Positions 40,143 to 48,275 of a stretch of DNA of 64,000 bases are shown here, piece by piece (the stretch's first letter is position 1; the number at the start of each line of letters is the position of its first letter). This DNA is from Dehalococcoidia bacterium (GTDB lineage Bacteria > Chloroflexota > Dehalococcoidia > Bin125), in NCBI GenBank assembly GCA_022825855.1, contig JAJDWB010000010.1, forward strand, positions 1 through 64,000, read 5' to 3'. A program made the translations under genes and the position numbers. The notes beneath the pieces were generated by a model that worked only from the letters and a program-made list of their open reading frames with translations, ran no database searches and was not told where the DNA came from.

Positions 40143-41110
40143 GCGGCGAGCAAGCCGCGCCCTCGCTGGAGGAAGTGCGCCGGGCGCGGGAGATTATCGG
40201 GCGCACGCTGTCGCTGCCGACGCCGTTGGTCCACAGCCCCGGATTGTCGGAGCGCTGGGACGCGCATGTCTCGCTCAAGCTGGAGTGCATGACGCCGACC
40301 TCGGCGTTCAAGGTGCGCGGCGGGGTCTACCTGGCCTCGCAGCTCACCGAGGACGAGCGCGAGCGCGGTCTGGTCACGTCTTCGACCGGCAATCACGCGC
40401 AGTCGATCGCCTTCGGCGCGGCCTCGATCGGGGCGGCGGCGACGATTTTCATGCCGGCCAACGCGAATCCCGACAAGGTCGCGGCGACGAGGCGTCTGGG
40501 CGGCCGGGTGGAGCTGGTCGGCGAGCGGTTCGACGACTCGCGGCGGCTGGCCGAGGAGTTTGCCGCCGAGCGTGGGGCGCGATACGTCGAGCCGATCGAG
40601 CCCCGGTTGATCGCGGGTGTCGGCACGGCGGCGCTGGAGGTCCTGGAGGAGCAGCAGCCTGAAACCGACCTGGTGCTGCTGCCGCTGGGCGGGGGCAGCG
40701 GGTCGTGCGGTTGGGTCACGGTGCGCGACGGGCTCGAGCATCGCGCCGAGATCTGGGCGGCGCAATCGGCGCAGTCGCCCGCGGCGCACGACGCCTGGCG
40801 ATCGGGCCGGCTCGACGATCGGCCGAACCGCAGTCTGGCCGAGGGCGTCGCCACGGGCACGCCGTTCCCGATGGCGATCGAGCTGCTGCGGGGGCGGCTG
40901 AACGACTTCATCCTCGTCGACGACGCACGGATTCTCGACGCGATCCGGCTGCTCTGGGATGTTCAGCACGTGATGGCCGAGCCGGCCGGCGCGGCGCCGG
41001 CCGCGGCGGCGGAGCATGAGCGCGAGCGGATCGCGGGCAAGCGGGTTGTGCTCGTGATCAGCGGCGCGAACGCGACGCGAGGCCAGCTCGTCGAGTGGCT
41101 GCAGGACTAG
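40139..41110 (+). CDS. PLP-dependent threonine dehydratase-like enzyme
   Basis: A 323-residue fold-type II PLP enzyme. The Schiff-base lysine is in TSAFKVRGG, the substrate loop is SSTGNHAQS and the phosphate-binding glycine loop is LGGGSGSCG. There is no C-terminal ACT domain, so it is of the catabolic threonine/serine dehydratase or serine racemase type. In biosynthesis, isoleucine could alternatively come from citramalate (cimA at 57873). GTG start overlapping the DinB gene. Confidence 0.88.
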   Translation: MSGEQAAPSLEEVRRAREIIGRTLSLPTPLVHSPGLSERWDAHVSLKLECMTPTSAFKVRGGVYLASQLTEDERERGLVTSSTGNHAQSIAFGAASIGAAATIFMPANANPDKVAATRRLGGRVELVGERFDDSRRLAEEFAAERGARYVEPIEPRLIAGVGTAALEVLEEQQPETDLVLLPLGGGSGSCGWVTVRDGLEHRAEIWAAQSAQSPAAHDAWRSGRLDDRPNRSLAEGVATGTPFPMAIELLRGRLNDFILVDDARILDAIRLLWDVQHVMAEPAGAAPAAAAEHERERIAGKRVVLVISGANATRGQLVEWLQD

Positions 41111-41397
41111 CCCGCGACGTCGTTGATCTGACTTGCCAGCACGAAGTCGAAGTCGGTGACGCCACCGGCGTCGTGGGTGTTGAGCGCGATCTCGACGGTG
41201 TTGTAGACGTTGGACCAGTTGGGATGGTGGTCGAGCTTTTCGGCCAGCAGCGCGACCGAGGACATGAAGCCGAAGGCGGCGACGAAGTTGTCGAACTGGA
41301 AGCTGCGGGTGAGCGAGCCGTCCGCGTAGGACCACCCGGCGATCTCGGACAGTCGGCCGCTAATCTCTGAGTCACTCAGCTTGCGTCGATCCGGCAT
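41107..41397 (-). CDS. phhB: Pterin-4a-carbinolamine dehydratase
   Basis: A 96-residue protein with the PCD signature: W-x-Y near the N-terminus, FNFxxAxxF-like FDNFVAAFGFMSSVALLAEKLDHHPNWSNVYNTVEIAL, and THDAGGVTDFD. It dehydrates 4a-hydroxytetrahydrobiopterin or has a pterin-related role. GGAGG precedes the ATG. It overlaps the convergent PLP gene by 4 bp. No phenylalanine hydroxylase is nearby. Confidence 0.93.
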   Translation of the reverse strand: MPDRRKLSDSEISGRLSEIAGWSYADGSLTRSFQFDNFVAAFGFMSSVALLAEKLDHHPNWSNVYNTVEIALNTHDAGGVTDFDFVLASQINDVAG

Positions 41398-41444
41398 GCG
41401 ATCCTCCGTTCGGCTCTGGTCTGTCAGGCGAGTATAGGAATCCG

Positions 41445-41873
41445 ATGGCGACGCTCGACGATGTCCGCGCAGTGCTCCAATCGGCGCGTCACGGCTATCT
41501 GTCGACGGCGTCGGCCGAGGGCGATCCGCACCTGCAGCCGGTCGTCTTCCAGGTCGTCGGCGATGCGGTCTACATCGCGATCGACGAGAAACCGAAGACG
41601 ACGCTTCGTCTCAAACGGCTGACGAACATCGAGGCAAACCCCAGGTTCGCACTGATGGTCGACCACTACGACGATAACTGGAATCGGCTGTGGTGGATCC
41701 TCTTGCGGGGCCCGGCGAGGGTGCTCTGGCCAACAGAGTGGCGAGTTGATGAGGCGTCGGCGGCGATTGCCGCGCTTCGGGCCAAGTACCCGCAGTACGA
41801 GTCGATGGGGCTGGAGGAGCGCCCACTGCTGAAGCTGACGCCGGAGCGCGTGACTCGCTGGTCGGCGTCATGA
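41445..41873 (+). CDS. PPOX-class F420-dependent oxidoreductase-like protein
   Basis: A 142-residue split-beta-barrel flavin/F420 protein: HGYLSTASAEGDPHLQPVVFQVVGDAVYIAI, KRLTNIEANPRFALMVDHYDDNW and LRGPARVLW. It matches the Rv2061/TIGR03668-type family expected to bind F420. The start has TATAGG 6 nt upstream and no Shine-Dalgarno. Convergent overlap with the RelE-type gene. Confidence 0.85.
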   Translation: MATLDDVRAVLQSARHGYLSTASAEGDPHLQPVVFQVVGDAVYIAIDEKPKTTLRLKRLTNIEANPRFALMVDHYDDNWNRLWWILLRGPARVLWPTEWRVDEASAAIAALRAKYPQYESMGLEERPLLKLTPERVTRWSAS

Positions 41874-42158
41874 CTGCTCATAGCCTTCGTAGACATCTTC
41901 GCGGCTACGGCGGCGGATGCGGACGATCTCGATCTCTCGATTGGCGTTGTCGACTCTGAAGATCATGCGCCAATCGCTGATCGGAAGGCGAATTCGCCAA
42001 ACGTCGTCACGGTCGGGCAGGTTGAGTTGCCGCGACTCGGGCATATGCGGTCCGCCAGCAAGCAATCTCTTGTATCTATTGGCAACAACTCGCGGTTCGG
42101 GCGCTAATCGAGATCGCTCCAAGTCCGCCTCAGGGCTGTACCGGACTCGGTACCGCAC
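41868..42158 (-). CDS. RelE/ParE-family toxin
   Basis: A 96-residue protein. VRYRVRYSPEADLERSRL opens the fold and VWRIRLPISDWRMIFRVD...IEIVRIRRRSREDVY is the RelE/ParE core with basic catalytic-type residues. Expected to cut mRNA on ribosomes or poison gyrase. The GTG start 4 nt after the stop of the upstream partner indicates coupling; a further upstream TTG is less likely. Confidence 0.8.
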   Translation of the reverse strand: MRYRVRYSPEADLERSRLAPEPRVVANRYKRLLAGGPHMPESRQLNLPDRDDVWRIRLPISDWRMIFRVDNANREIEIVRIRRRSREDVYEGYEQS

Positions 42159-42162
42159 CTGC

Positions 42163-42582
42163 CTAATCGTCCCTCGCCAACTGCGGGACAAAGAGAAACA
42201 GCGCCTCGGGAAACGTGCTCCGCACGCGCCTCAAGAATGCCTGACCTTCGACCGTTGGCAACTTGCGGTCCATCCGCATATCCACGTGCTCCGGAAACTC
42301 TGTCACCAAGCGGACGAAGAACTCGTGGTCAGGATCGTCGGGATTGTCTTCGGGATCGGGGACCTCGACAAGCGTGATCTCTCCGCGGGCGCGTTTGGCC
42401 TCAAACTCCCGGACCGAGGCGATGTCCTCAGCATCCTCTTCCGGGGTGAACTCGGGAGGCGGATGCGTGAGATGCATGAATTGCGCCCACTCTTCATCGC
42501 TGCCGTCGAGCGCGCGATCGAGCGCGTCCATCCATTCGGCCTGGACTTCATCCAGCGTGGGCTGCTGCTCCTGGAGGACCAT
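42163..42582 (-). CDS. Acidic partner of RelE-type toxin, probable antitoxin
   Basis: A 139-residue acidic protein (MVLQEQQPTLDEVQAEWMDALDRALDGSDEEW...). No ribbon-helix-helix or HTH signature is visible. The position directly upstream of and coupled to a RelE-type gene suggests an antitoxin, but it is longer than usual RelB/ParD proteins. The C-terminal half (FFVRLVTEFPEHVDMRMDRKLP) looks folded. AAGGG precedes the ATG. Confidence 0.6.
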   Translation of the reverse strand: MVLQEQQPTLDEVQAEWMDALDRALDGSDEEWAQFMHLTHPPPEFTPEEDAEDIASVREFEAKRARGEITLVEVPDPEDNPDDPDHEFFVRLVTEFPEHVDMRMDRKLPTVEGQAFLRRVRSTFPEALFLFVPQLARDD

Positions 42583-42632
42583 TACTGATTCCCTTGCGTG
42601 CGCTTGACAGGGCCCATGATAGGTCGAACCGC

Positions 42633-43436
42633 CTAGAGCTGGGTCCAGTCGCGGCCGGTGAGGGTGTCGTAGCGGCTGTCGGGGCCTGTCCAGCCGCCGT
42701 CGACGACGAGCTGCTGGCCGGTGATGTAGCCGCTCGCGTCGGAGGCGAGGAAGAGCGCGGCATTGGCGATGTCGATCGCTTCGCCCGAGCGGCCCAGGGG
42801 ATGCAGACTGGCCCAGTCGCGGCGGGTCTGCTCGATCCGTTCCTCCGGCAGCCAGCCCTGGCCCGTGGCGATGCCGCCGGGACAGATGCAGTTGATGCGG
42901 ATCCCGGACGAGGCCCATTCGCCGGCGGCGGCGCGGACCATGGCGATGACGGCGCCCTTGGAGGCGCAATAGGCGGCGATGCCGGAGAGTCCGACCAGTC
43001 CGGCGACCGAGGCCGTGGCGATGATCGAGCCGCCGCCGGCGCGTTCGAGGTGGGGGATGCCGTACTTCATGCCCAGCCAGACGCCGCGGATGTTGACGTC
43101 GTAGACGAGGTCAAATGTCTTCTCTGGGCAGTCGCGCACGTTGTCTTCGTTGGGACCGACGCCGGCGTTGTTGTAGATCACGTCGATCCGGCCCCAGGCC
43201 TCGTCGGCGGCGGCAAACATGGCCTGCACGTCCTCGCCGCTGCGCACGTCGGTCTCGATGAAGCGTGCGCCGATCTGCGACGCGACCTCAGGCCCGCGCT
43301 CCGCGTTGCGATCGGCGATCAGCACGCGAGCGCCCTCGGAGGCGAACAGCCGCGCCGTTGCCTCGCCGATGCCCGATGCGCCGCCGGTGATTACGGCGAC
43401 CTTGCCGTCCAGCCGTCCTTCGGACTGTGTCGTCAT
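42633..43436 (-). CDS. SDR family oxidoreductase (third of a tandem trio)
   Basis: A 267-residue classical SDR: TGGASGIGEATARLF, NNAG, ATASVAG (Ser) and YCASKG (Tyr/Lys). It shares long identical stretches with the two preceding genes (VWLGMKYGIPHLERAGGGSI, AAGEWAS.GIRINCICPG, VDGGWT). AGGAG precedes the ATG, which overlaps the previous gene's stop. Likely an alcohol/ketone dehydrogenase in a degradation pathway. Confidence 0.92.
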   Translation of the reverse strand: MTTQSEGRLDGKVAVITGGASGIGEATARLFASEGARVLIADRNAERGPEVASQIGARFIETDVRSGEDVQAMFAAADEAWGRIDVIYNNAGVGPNEDNVRDCPEKTFDLVYDVNIRGVWLGMKYGIPHLERAGGGSIIATASVAGLVGLSGIAAYCASKGAVIAMVRAAAGEWASSGIRINCICPGGIATGQGWLPEERIEQTRRDWASLHPLGRSGEAIDIANAALFLASDASGYITGQQLVVDGGWTGPDSRYDTLTGRDWTQL

Positions 43437-44257
43437 GACGTCGCTCCTGCCGGGTTGTAGGCGGTGGGGCTGAAGTCGTACCAGCGCCGATCGACGGAGG
43501 TCCAGCCGCCGTCGACGACGATGGCCTGGCCGGTCATGAAGCTGGATTCGTCGGAGGCGAGGAACAGCGCGGCCTCGGCGATGTCGATGCCCTCGCCCGA
43601 GCGCGCCAGCGGCGTGCTGAGGCTCGCACGCTCCCGCCAGGCAGCGGCGCGGCCGGGATCGGGCGGGCCCTGCGAGTCGTCGCCGATTCGCGTGGTGATC
43701 GGACCCGGACAGATGCAGTTGATGCGAATGCCCTTGGCCGCCCACTCGCCGGCTGCGGCGCGGGTCAGCGCGATCACGCCGCCCTTCGATCCGCAGTAGC
43801 CGACGATGCCCGCCAGCCCGCTCAATCCGGCCACAGAGGCGGTGGAGATGATCGAGCCGCCGCCGGTGCGCTCCAGATGAGGGATGCCGTACTTCATGCC
43901 GAGCCAGACGCCGCGCAGGTTGGTGGCCATGATGCGGTCGAAGAGCTCTTCGGGGCAGTCGCGCGCGTTGCCCTCGGGCCCGCCGATACCGGCGTTGTTG
44001 TAGATGATGTCGACGCCGCCGAATCGTTCGGCGGCGGCCGCGAACATCGCCTGCACGTCTTCTCCGCCGGAGACATCCGCCGTGAACGCCGCCGCCGATG
44101 AGCCGATCTCGCCTGCGGCCTCTTCGGCCCGCTCGGTCCAGCGGTCAACGACGAGCACCCGCGCACCCTCCTCGGCGAACCGGGCGGCCGTGGCGCGTCC
44201 CATACCCGAACCGGCGCCGGTGATCACGGCGACTTTGCCCTCGAGTCGATTGCCCAT
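43433..44257 (-). CDS. SDR family oxidoreductase (second of a tandem trio)
   Basis: A 274-residue SDR with TGAGSGMGRATAARF, NNAG, STASVAG and catalytic YCGSKG. GGGAGGA precedes the ATG; the stop overlaps the next SDR start (ATGA). A short insert after GDDSQGPPDPGRAAAW is shared with the first gene of the trio but not the third, so the first two are closest to one another. Confidence 0.92.
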   Translation of the reverse strand: MGNRLEGKVAVITGAGSGMGRATAARFAEEGARVLVVDRWTERAEEAAGEIGSSAAAFTADVSGGEDVQAMFAAAAERFGGVDIIYNNAGIGGPEGNARDCPEELFDRIMATNLRGVWLGMKYGIPHLERTGGGSIISTASVAGLSGLAGIVGYCGSKGGVIALTRAAAGEWAAKGIRINCICPGPITTRIGDDSQGPPDPGRAAAWRERASLSTPLARSGEGIDIAEAALFLASDESSFMTGQAIVVDGGWTSVDRRWYDFSPTAYNPAGATS

Positions 44258-44274
44258 GTCGTCCTCCCTGCGGA

Positions 44275-45078
44275 TCAGAATTCTTGCCCGACGAGCTCGT
44301 TGTAGCGGCGATCGATCGCGGTCCACCCGCCATCGACCACCATGGCCTGTCCGGTAACCAGCGTGGATTCGTCGGAGGCCAGGTAGAGCGCCATGTTGGC
44401 GATGTCGCGGCCCTCGCCGCCGCGGCCCAGCGGGTGGGCGATGGCGCCTCGCTCTCGCCGGCGTTCGAGGTTGGCCGGGTCCTGCTGGCCCTCGGAGTCG
44501 TCGCCGATGCGTGTGGCGATGGCGCCCGGGCAGATGCAGTTGATGCGAATGCCCTTCGAGGCCCACTCGCCGGCGGCCGCGCGGGTCAGCGCGATCACGC
44601 CGCCCTTGGAGGCGCAGTAGGCGGCGATGCCCGACAGGCCCGTGATGCCGGCGATCGAGGCGGTCGAGATGATCGATCCGCCGCCGGCGCGTTCGAGGTA
44701 GGGAATGCCGTACTTCATGCCGAGCCAGACGCCGCGCAGGTTGATTGCGATGAGCTCGTCGAAGACCGACTCGGGGCAATCGCGGACGTTGTCTTCTCGG
44801 ACGCCGATGCCGGCGTTGTTGTAGATGATGTTGATGCCGCCGAAGGCATCGACCGCGGCGGCGTACATCGCCTGGACATCTTCGCCCTGGGAGACGTCGC
44901 CGGTGAAGGCGACGGCCGCTTCGCCGATACCGGCGGCGGCATCCTCGGCGCGTTCGGCCCAGCGGTCCATGACGAGCACGCGGGCGCCCTCCTGGGCGAA
45001 CAATTCAGCGGTCGCGCGGCCCATGCCAGAACCGGCGCCGGTAATCACGGCCACCTTGCCATCCAGTCGTCCAGCCAT
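44275..45078 (-). CDS. SDR family oxidoreductase (first of a tandem trio)
   Basis: A 267-residue SDR with TGAGSGMGRATAELF, NNAG, STASIAG and YCASKG. AGGAGG precedes the ATG. It leads a three-gene operon of near-identical SDRs, probably produced by local duplication; each keeps a full catalytic set. Confidence 0.92.
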   Translation of the reverse strand: MAGRLDGKVAVITGAGSGMGRATAELFAQEGARVLVMDRWAERAEDAAAGIGEAAVAFTGDVSQGEDVQAMYAAAVDAFGGINIIYNNAGIGVREDNVRDCPESVFDELIAINLRGVWLGMKYGIPYLERAGGGSIISTASIAGITGLSGIAAYCASKGGVIALTRAAAGEWASKGIRINCICPGAIATRIGDDSEGQQDPANLERRRERGAIAHPLGRGGEGRDIANMALYLASDESTLVTGQAMVVDGGWTAIDRRYNELVGQEF

Positions 45079-45154
45079 TCGGAGCCTCCTGACCTGCGCG
45101 ATGTGCGCGACCGGCGTCGCGCATCGTACGGAGGGTAGAGCGGCGGAACGTCGT

Positions 45155-45290
45155 TTTCAGGTTTCGGGTGGATTTTTTTTCGGGGCCCGTATCGGCGAAA
45201 ACCAGACACGATCTCCAGTGTTTTGCTGAGGATCGTGGATCACGGGCTTTCAGGTTTTTTCAGGTTTTTTCAGGTTTCTTCAGGTCGCCG
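45155..45290. repeat. Dispersed element: hairpin plus phased T-tracts (copy 2)
   Basis: Same order as 93-243: TTTCAGGTTTCGGG, T8, GGGG, then the hairpin at 45208-45236 (arms ACGATCTCCAG and CTGAGGATCGT), then CAGGTTTTTT twice and CAGGTTTCTT at 45251-45284. Flanks differ, so this is a repeat of about 135 bp. It lies in a 635-bp gene-free gap between the CoA-transferase operon end and the SDR promoter. Confidence 0.8.
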
Positions 45291-45412
45291 CGTTCGAAGC
45301 TGTTCGGGTTGGTTCGGATGCGCTCGGGCTCGTTGACCGCCGATCGGCGGCACTCGGCGAACAGCGGAACGCGTGCGGGGCCGCGAGAATTTTCCCTGGA
45401 GGCCGATTCGGT

Positions 45413-45444
45413 TGCGATCTCCAGTGTTTTACGGGAGATCGCGC
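45413..45444. repeat. Isolated third hairpin of the same type
   Basis: Arms GCGATCTCC (45414-45422) and GGAGATCGC (45434-45442) pair perfectly; the loop starts AGTGTTTTAC, matching the loop side of the other two copies. The T-tract part is absent. Apart from the two repeats I see no gene or other feature in 45079-45713. Confidence 0.7.
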
Positions 45445-45713
45445 GCAGACGGGGGGCAGAAATGATCAATTCCGGAGTGGTTTTGGCGGTTCCAGGCCAG
45501 GTTTGTGCGCGAACTGGCAACTCCCGGGACAGTGTCCGGCCGCCGGGGAATCTGGCGCGGAGCGGGATGCGTGTGCCCATGGCGAGATCGAATACTCCAG
45601 AGCCGTCGTGACGAACCAGCACGCGTGTGCTTGTACGCACAAACGTACCAAGGGAGGCTCAGGGAGTCAAGGCGAAGTTTGCCAACTGAGCGCCTGTTTA
45701 GCGCGGGAGCGCG

Positions 45714-46973
45714 CTAGGTGAGGGCGTCGGCGATGGCGAGCTGGGCGATGCGTTCGTCGTCGTAGCCGAGGATGTCGCGGAGGACGAGATCGTTGTCGCG
45801 GCCGATCGACGGGGCCACGGAGCGGTAGCTGGGCGGCGTTTCGGACATCTGGCCCTTGGCCGCCTCGAAGGCGGTTCCGCCGTGGACCGGATGTTCCATG
45901 CGGACGAAGTGTCCCCGATGCCGCATCTGCGGATCCTCCGCCGCGGCCCCGCTGTTGGAGACGGCGTGGGCGGGGACGCCGAAGGCCTGCAGCATGTATT
46001 CGAGCTCAAGCGCGCCGTGATCGGCGGTCCAGCCGCCGACTATCTCGTTGAGTTCGCCTTCGTTGGCCTTGCGAGCGCTGAGATCGGCAAAGCGGTCGTC
46101 GCAGGTGAGTTCGCCCCTGCCCATCGCGGAGCAGAGGTTGGCCCAGTCGGCGTCGTTGCGGACGGCGATGGCGACCCAATCGTCGTCGCCGGCGGCGCGG
46201 TAGCAACCGTGCGGGGCCATGTCGGGGTCGGCGTTGCCGACCAGTTGCGGCACGCGGCCGTTGATCGTGTAATCGAGCAGCGCGGCGCTCATGAAGTGGA
46301 GCGAGGATTCTGCCTGCGCCTGGTCGATGTAGAGGCCCTCGCCGGTGCGATCGCGATGATCGAGAGCGGCGAGGATGGTGGGCAGCGCGAATCGCGGAGA
46401 GAGGTAGTCGGTGTAGGCGGAGTAGGGGCCGATCGGCGCTTCACCCGGGTTGCCGGCGAGCGCGATGTAGCCGCCGATGGCCGCGCCCATGGTGCCAAAA
46501 CCGGCTACGCGTGAGAGCGGACCTTCCTGTCCGAAGAGACAGGTGGAGAGCATGATCAGATCGGGTTTGAGGGCCTTGAGCGACTCGTAGTCCATGCCCC
46601 AGGCGCGCATGGCGCGAGGCGAGAAGGACTCGGCCAGGACGTCGCACCATGCGATCAGGTCGAGCAGCACCTCGCGCGCCTCGGCGGTGGCCAGGTTGAG
46701 CGACACGCCCAGTTTGTTGATGTTCATGTTGCCGAACAGGCCCGAGTGATCGGGGCCCTGCGCGTTGTCGTGGAACGGGCCGATGCCCCTGGCGGTCTCG
46801 ATCCGGTTGGCGGACTCGACGCGAATCACGGTCGCGCCGAAGTCGGCCATCGCGCGGGTCGCCGTCGGTCCGGCCACGACCCACATCAGGTCGAGCACCT
46901 TGATGCCGGCGAGCGCTCCTTCGGTGGGGATGCCCGGGGCGCTGGGCAGTGCGGCCGCATCTGAGGCTGTCAT
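45714..46973 (-). CDS. Family III CoA-transferase, catalytic-Asp subunit
   Basis: A 419-residue CaiB/BaiF protein. Asp189 in AYTDYLSP sits 19 residues before RTGEG, the position of the catalytic Asp. Other landmarks: FGATVIRVES, CLFGQEGPLS and NADPDMAPHGCYRAAG. Its start overlaps the stop of the upstream Asp-less CoA-transferase (ATGA), so the two are translated together, probably as a heteromer. Order is opposite to the 5923/7197 pair. Confidence 0.9.
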   Translation of the reverse strand: MTASDAAALPSAPGIPTEGALAGIKVLDLMWVVAGPTATRAMADFGATVIRVESANRIETARGIGPFHDNAQGPDHSGLFGNMNINKLGVSLNLATAEAREVLLDLIAWCDVLAESFSPRAMRAWGMDYESLKALKPDLIMLSTCLFGQEGPLSRVAGFGTMGAAIGGYIALAGNPGEAPIGPYSAYTDYLSPRFALPTILAALDHRDRTGEGLYIDQAQAESSLHFMSAALLDYTINGRVPQLVGNADPDMAPHGCYRAAGDDDWVAIAVRNDADWANLCSAMGRGELTCDDRFADLSARKANEGELNEIVGGWTADHGALELEYMLQAFGVPAHAVSNSGAAAEDPQMRHRGHFVRMEHPVHGGTAFEAAKGQMSETPPSYRSVAPSIGRDNDLVLRDILGYDDERIAQLAIADALT

Positions 46974-48214
46974 CAGATCACCCCTCGTTCCTGCAACTGA
47001 GCCAGGTCGGCGGCGTCGAGTCCGAGTTCGGCGTAGACCTCGGCGTTGTGCTCGCCGAGGTCCGGCGCGCGACGGCGGTACTCGAGTTGATTGGCGGAGA
47101 GCTGGACGAACGGTCCGGGGAAGCGAACGGGCTCGGGCCAGGCGGGCATCTCGTGCTCGCGCCAGAAGTTTCGCGCCTTGAACTGTTCGGAGTCGGCGAC
47201 TTCGTCCACGGTTGTGACCGGGACGATCAGGAGGGAGCGCGCCTGCGCCTCGCGGAACAGTTCGCCTCGCGAGCGCTTGATGATGAAGTCGCCAACCACG
47301 CTTAACAGCCGGTCCCACTCGGAGAGCGGCCGCTGGCCGGAGATGAACTCGGCGCCGAGGCCGATCCAGTCGAGGTCGCGGTCTTCCTGGGTGCATTCGC
47401 CCTCGTCGTACATCCACTCGAAGAGTCTGCGGGAGAACGGGCCGATGCCGGAACCGAAGAGGAAGGTGAGCGAGATGTAGCCGTCGGCGGCTTCCCAGAT
47501 CAGTTTGCCGGTGAAGGGACCGACAGCCATGCCGCCGGCGACGCGCGCGGTCTCGGCGGCGCCGATCGAGGCGGCGAGGTTGGCCGACATCGAGGCGGCC
47601 GCGACCGATTGCTGGGCGGAGATATCGACGTGTTGTCCGCGGCCGATCGATCTGCGGGCGTAGAGGGCGATCATGGCCGCGCTGGCGGCTTCGCCGGAGG
47701 CGTGGAACCAGGCCTGGGGCACTGAGACGCGGACCGGCGCCTGGCCCGCGCCGCCGGCGAGGATCAGCGGTCCGCCGGCCGCCATGAGGATCAGGTCGGT
47801 TGCTTCGTAGGACGCCTTGGGGCCGGTCTGTCCGAAGGCGGAGATCGAGGTGTAGATCAGGTCCTCGTGCTGGGCGGAGAGATCGGCGTAGCCGAGTCCG
47901 CGGGCGTTCATGACGCCGGGCGTGTCGGACTCGAGGACGAAGTCGGCGGTTGCGGCCAGTTGCCGGACCAGGGCCTGGCCGTCGGAGTGATCGAGGTTGC
48001 AGGTGATGCCGCGCTTGTTGCGGGCATAGGCCCACCAGTAGAGCGAGCGGTCGGGGCTGGGATTGTCGCCGGCGAAGGGGCCGACGGAGCGCGCGGAGGA
48101 GCCGTCGGGCGGTTCCACGCAGATCACATCGGCGCCGAGGTCGGCGAGGATCTGTCCGGCCAGCATGCCCCGCTGATCTGTCAGGTCCAGCACGCGATAC
48201 GGCGTCAGCAACAT
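46973..48214 (-). CDS. Family III CoA-transferase-like subunit lacking the catalytic Asp
   Basis: A 413-residue CaiB/BaiF protein starting MLLTPYRVLDLTD, with GGGAGGA upstream. The catalytic position holds Trp169 (VPQAWFHASG), 19 residues before SIGRGQ. Fold landmarks (LGADVICVEPPDGSSARS, SISAFGQTGP, LGEHNAEVYAEL) are intact, so it is a maintained protein and not a pseudogene. It likely partners the next gene. The shape resembles the 7197 product. Confidence 0.88.
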   Translation of the reverse strand: MLLTPYRVLDLTDQRGMLAGQILADLGADVICVEPPDGSSARSVGPFAGDNPSPDRSLYWWAYARNKRGITCNLDHSDGQALVRQLAATADFVLESDTPGVMNARGLGYADLSAQHEDLIYTSISAFGQTGPKASYEATDLILMAAGGPLILAGGAGQAPVRVSVPQAWFHASGEAASAAMIALYARRSIGRGQHVDISAQQSVAAASMSANLAASIGAAETARVAGGMAVGPFTGKLIWEAADGYISLTFLFGSGIGPFSRRLFEWMYDEGECTQEDRDLDWIGLGAEFISGQRPLSEWDRLLSVVGDFIIKRSRGELFREAQARSLLIVPVTTVDEVADSEQFKARNFWREHEMPAWPEPVRFPGPFVQLSANQLEYRRRAPDLGEHNAEVYAELGLDAADLAQLQERGVI

Positions 48215-48275
48215 CGGTCGGCGCTCCTCCCGCTCAGCGATTGAAGAGTATCGCAACGCGCAGGAAGACAGAGCA

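Noticed and set aside
150-45442. Hairpins as integron attC or phage att sites
   Set aside because: No integrase, no cassette array and no conserved attC R-box sequence; the hairpins share loop sequence, which attC sites do not.
45168-45640. ORFs in the gap after the CoA-transferase operon
   Set aside because: They cross the T-tract repeat and hairpins, have no ribosome-binding site and no recognisable protein features.
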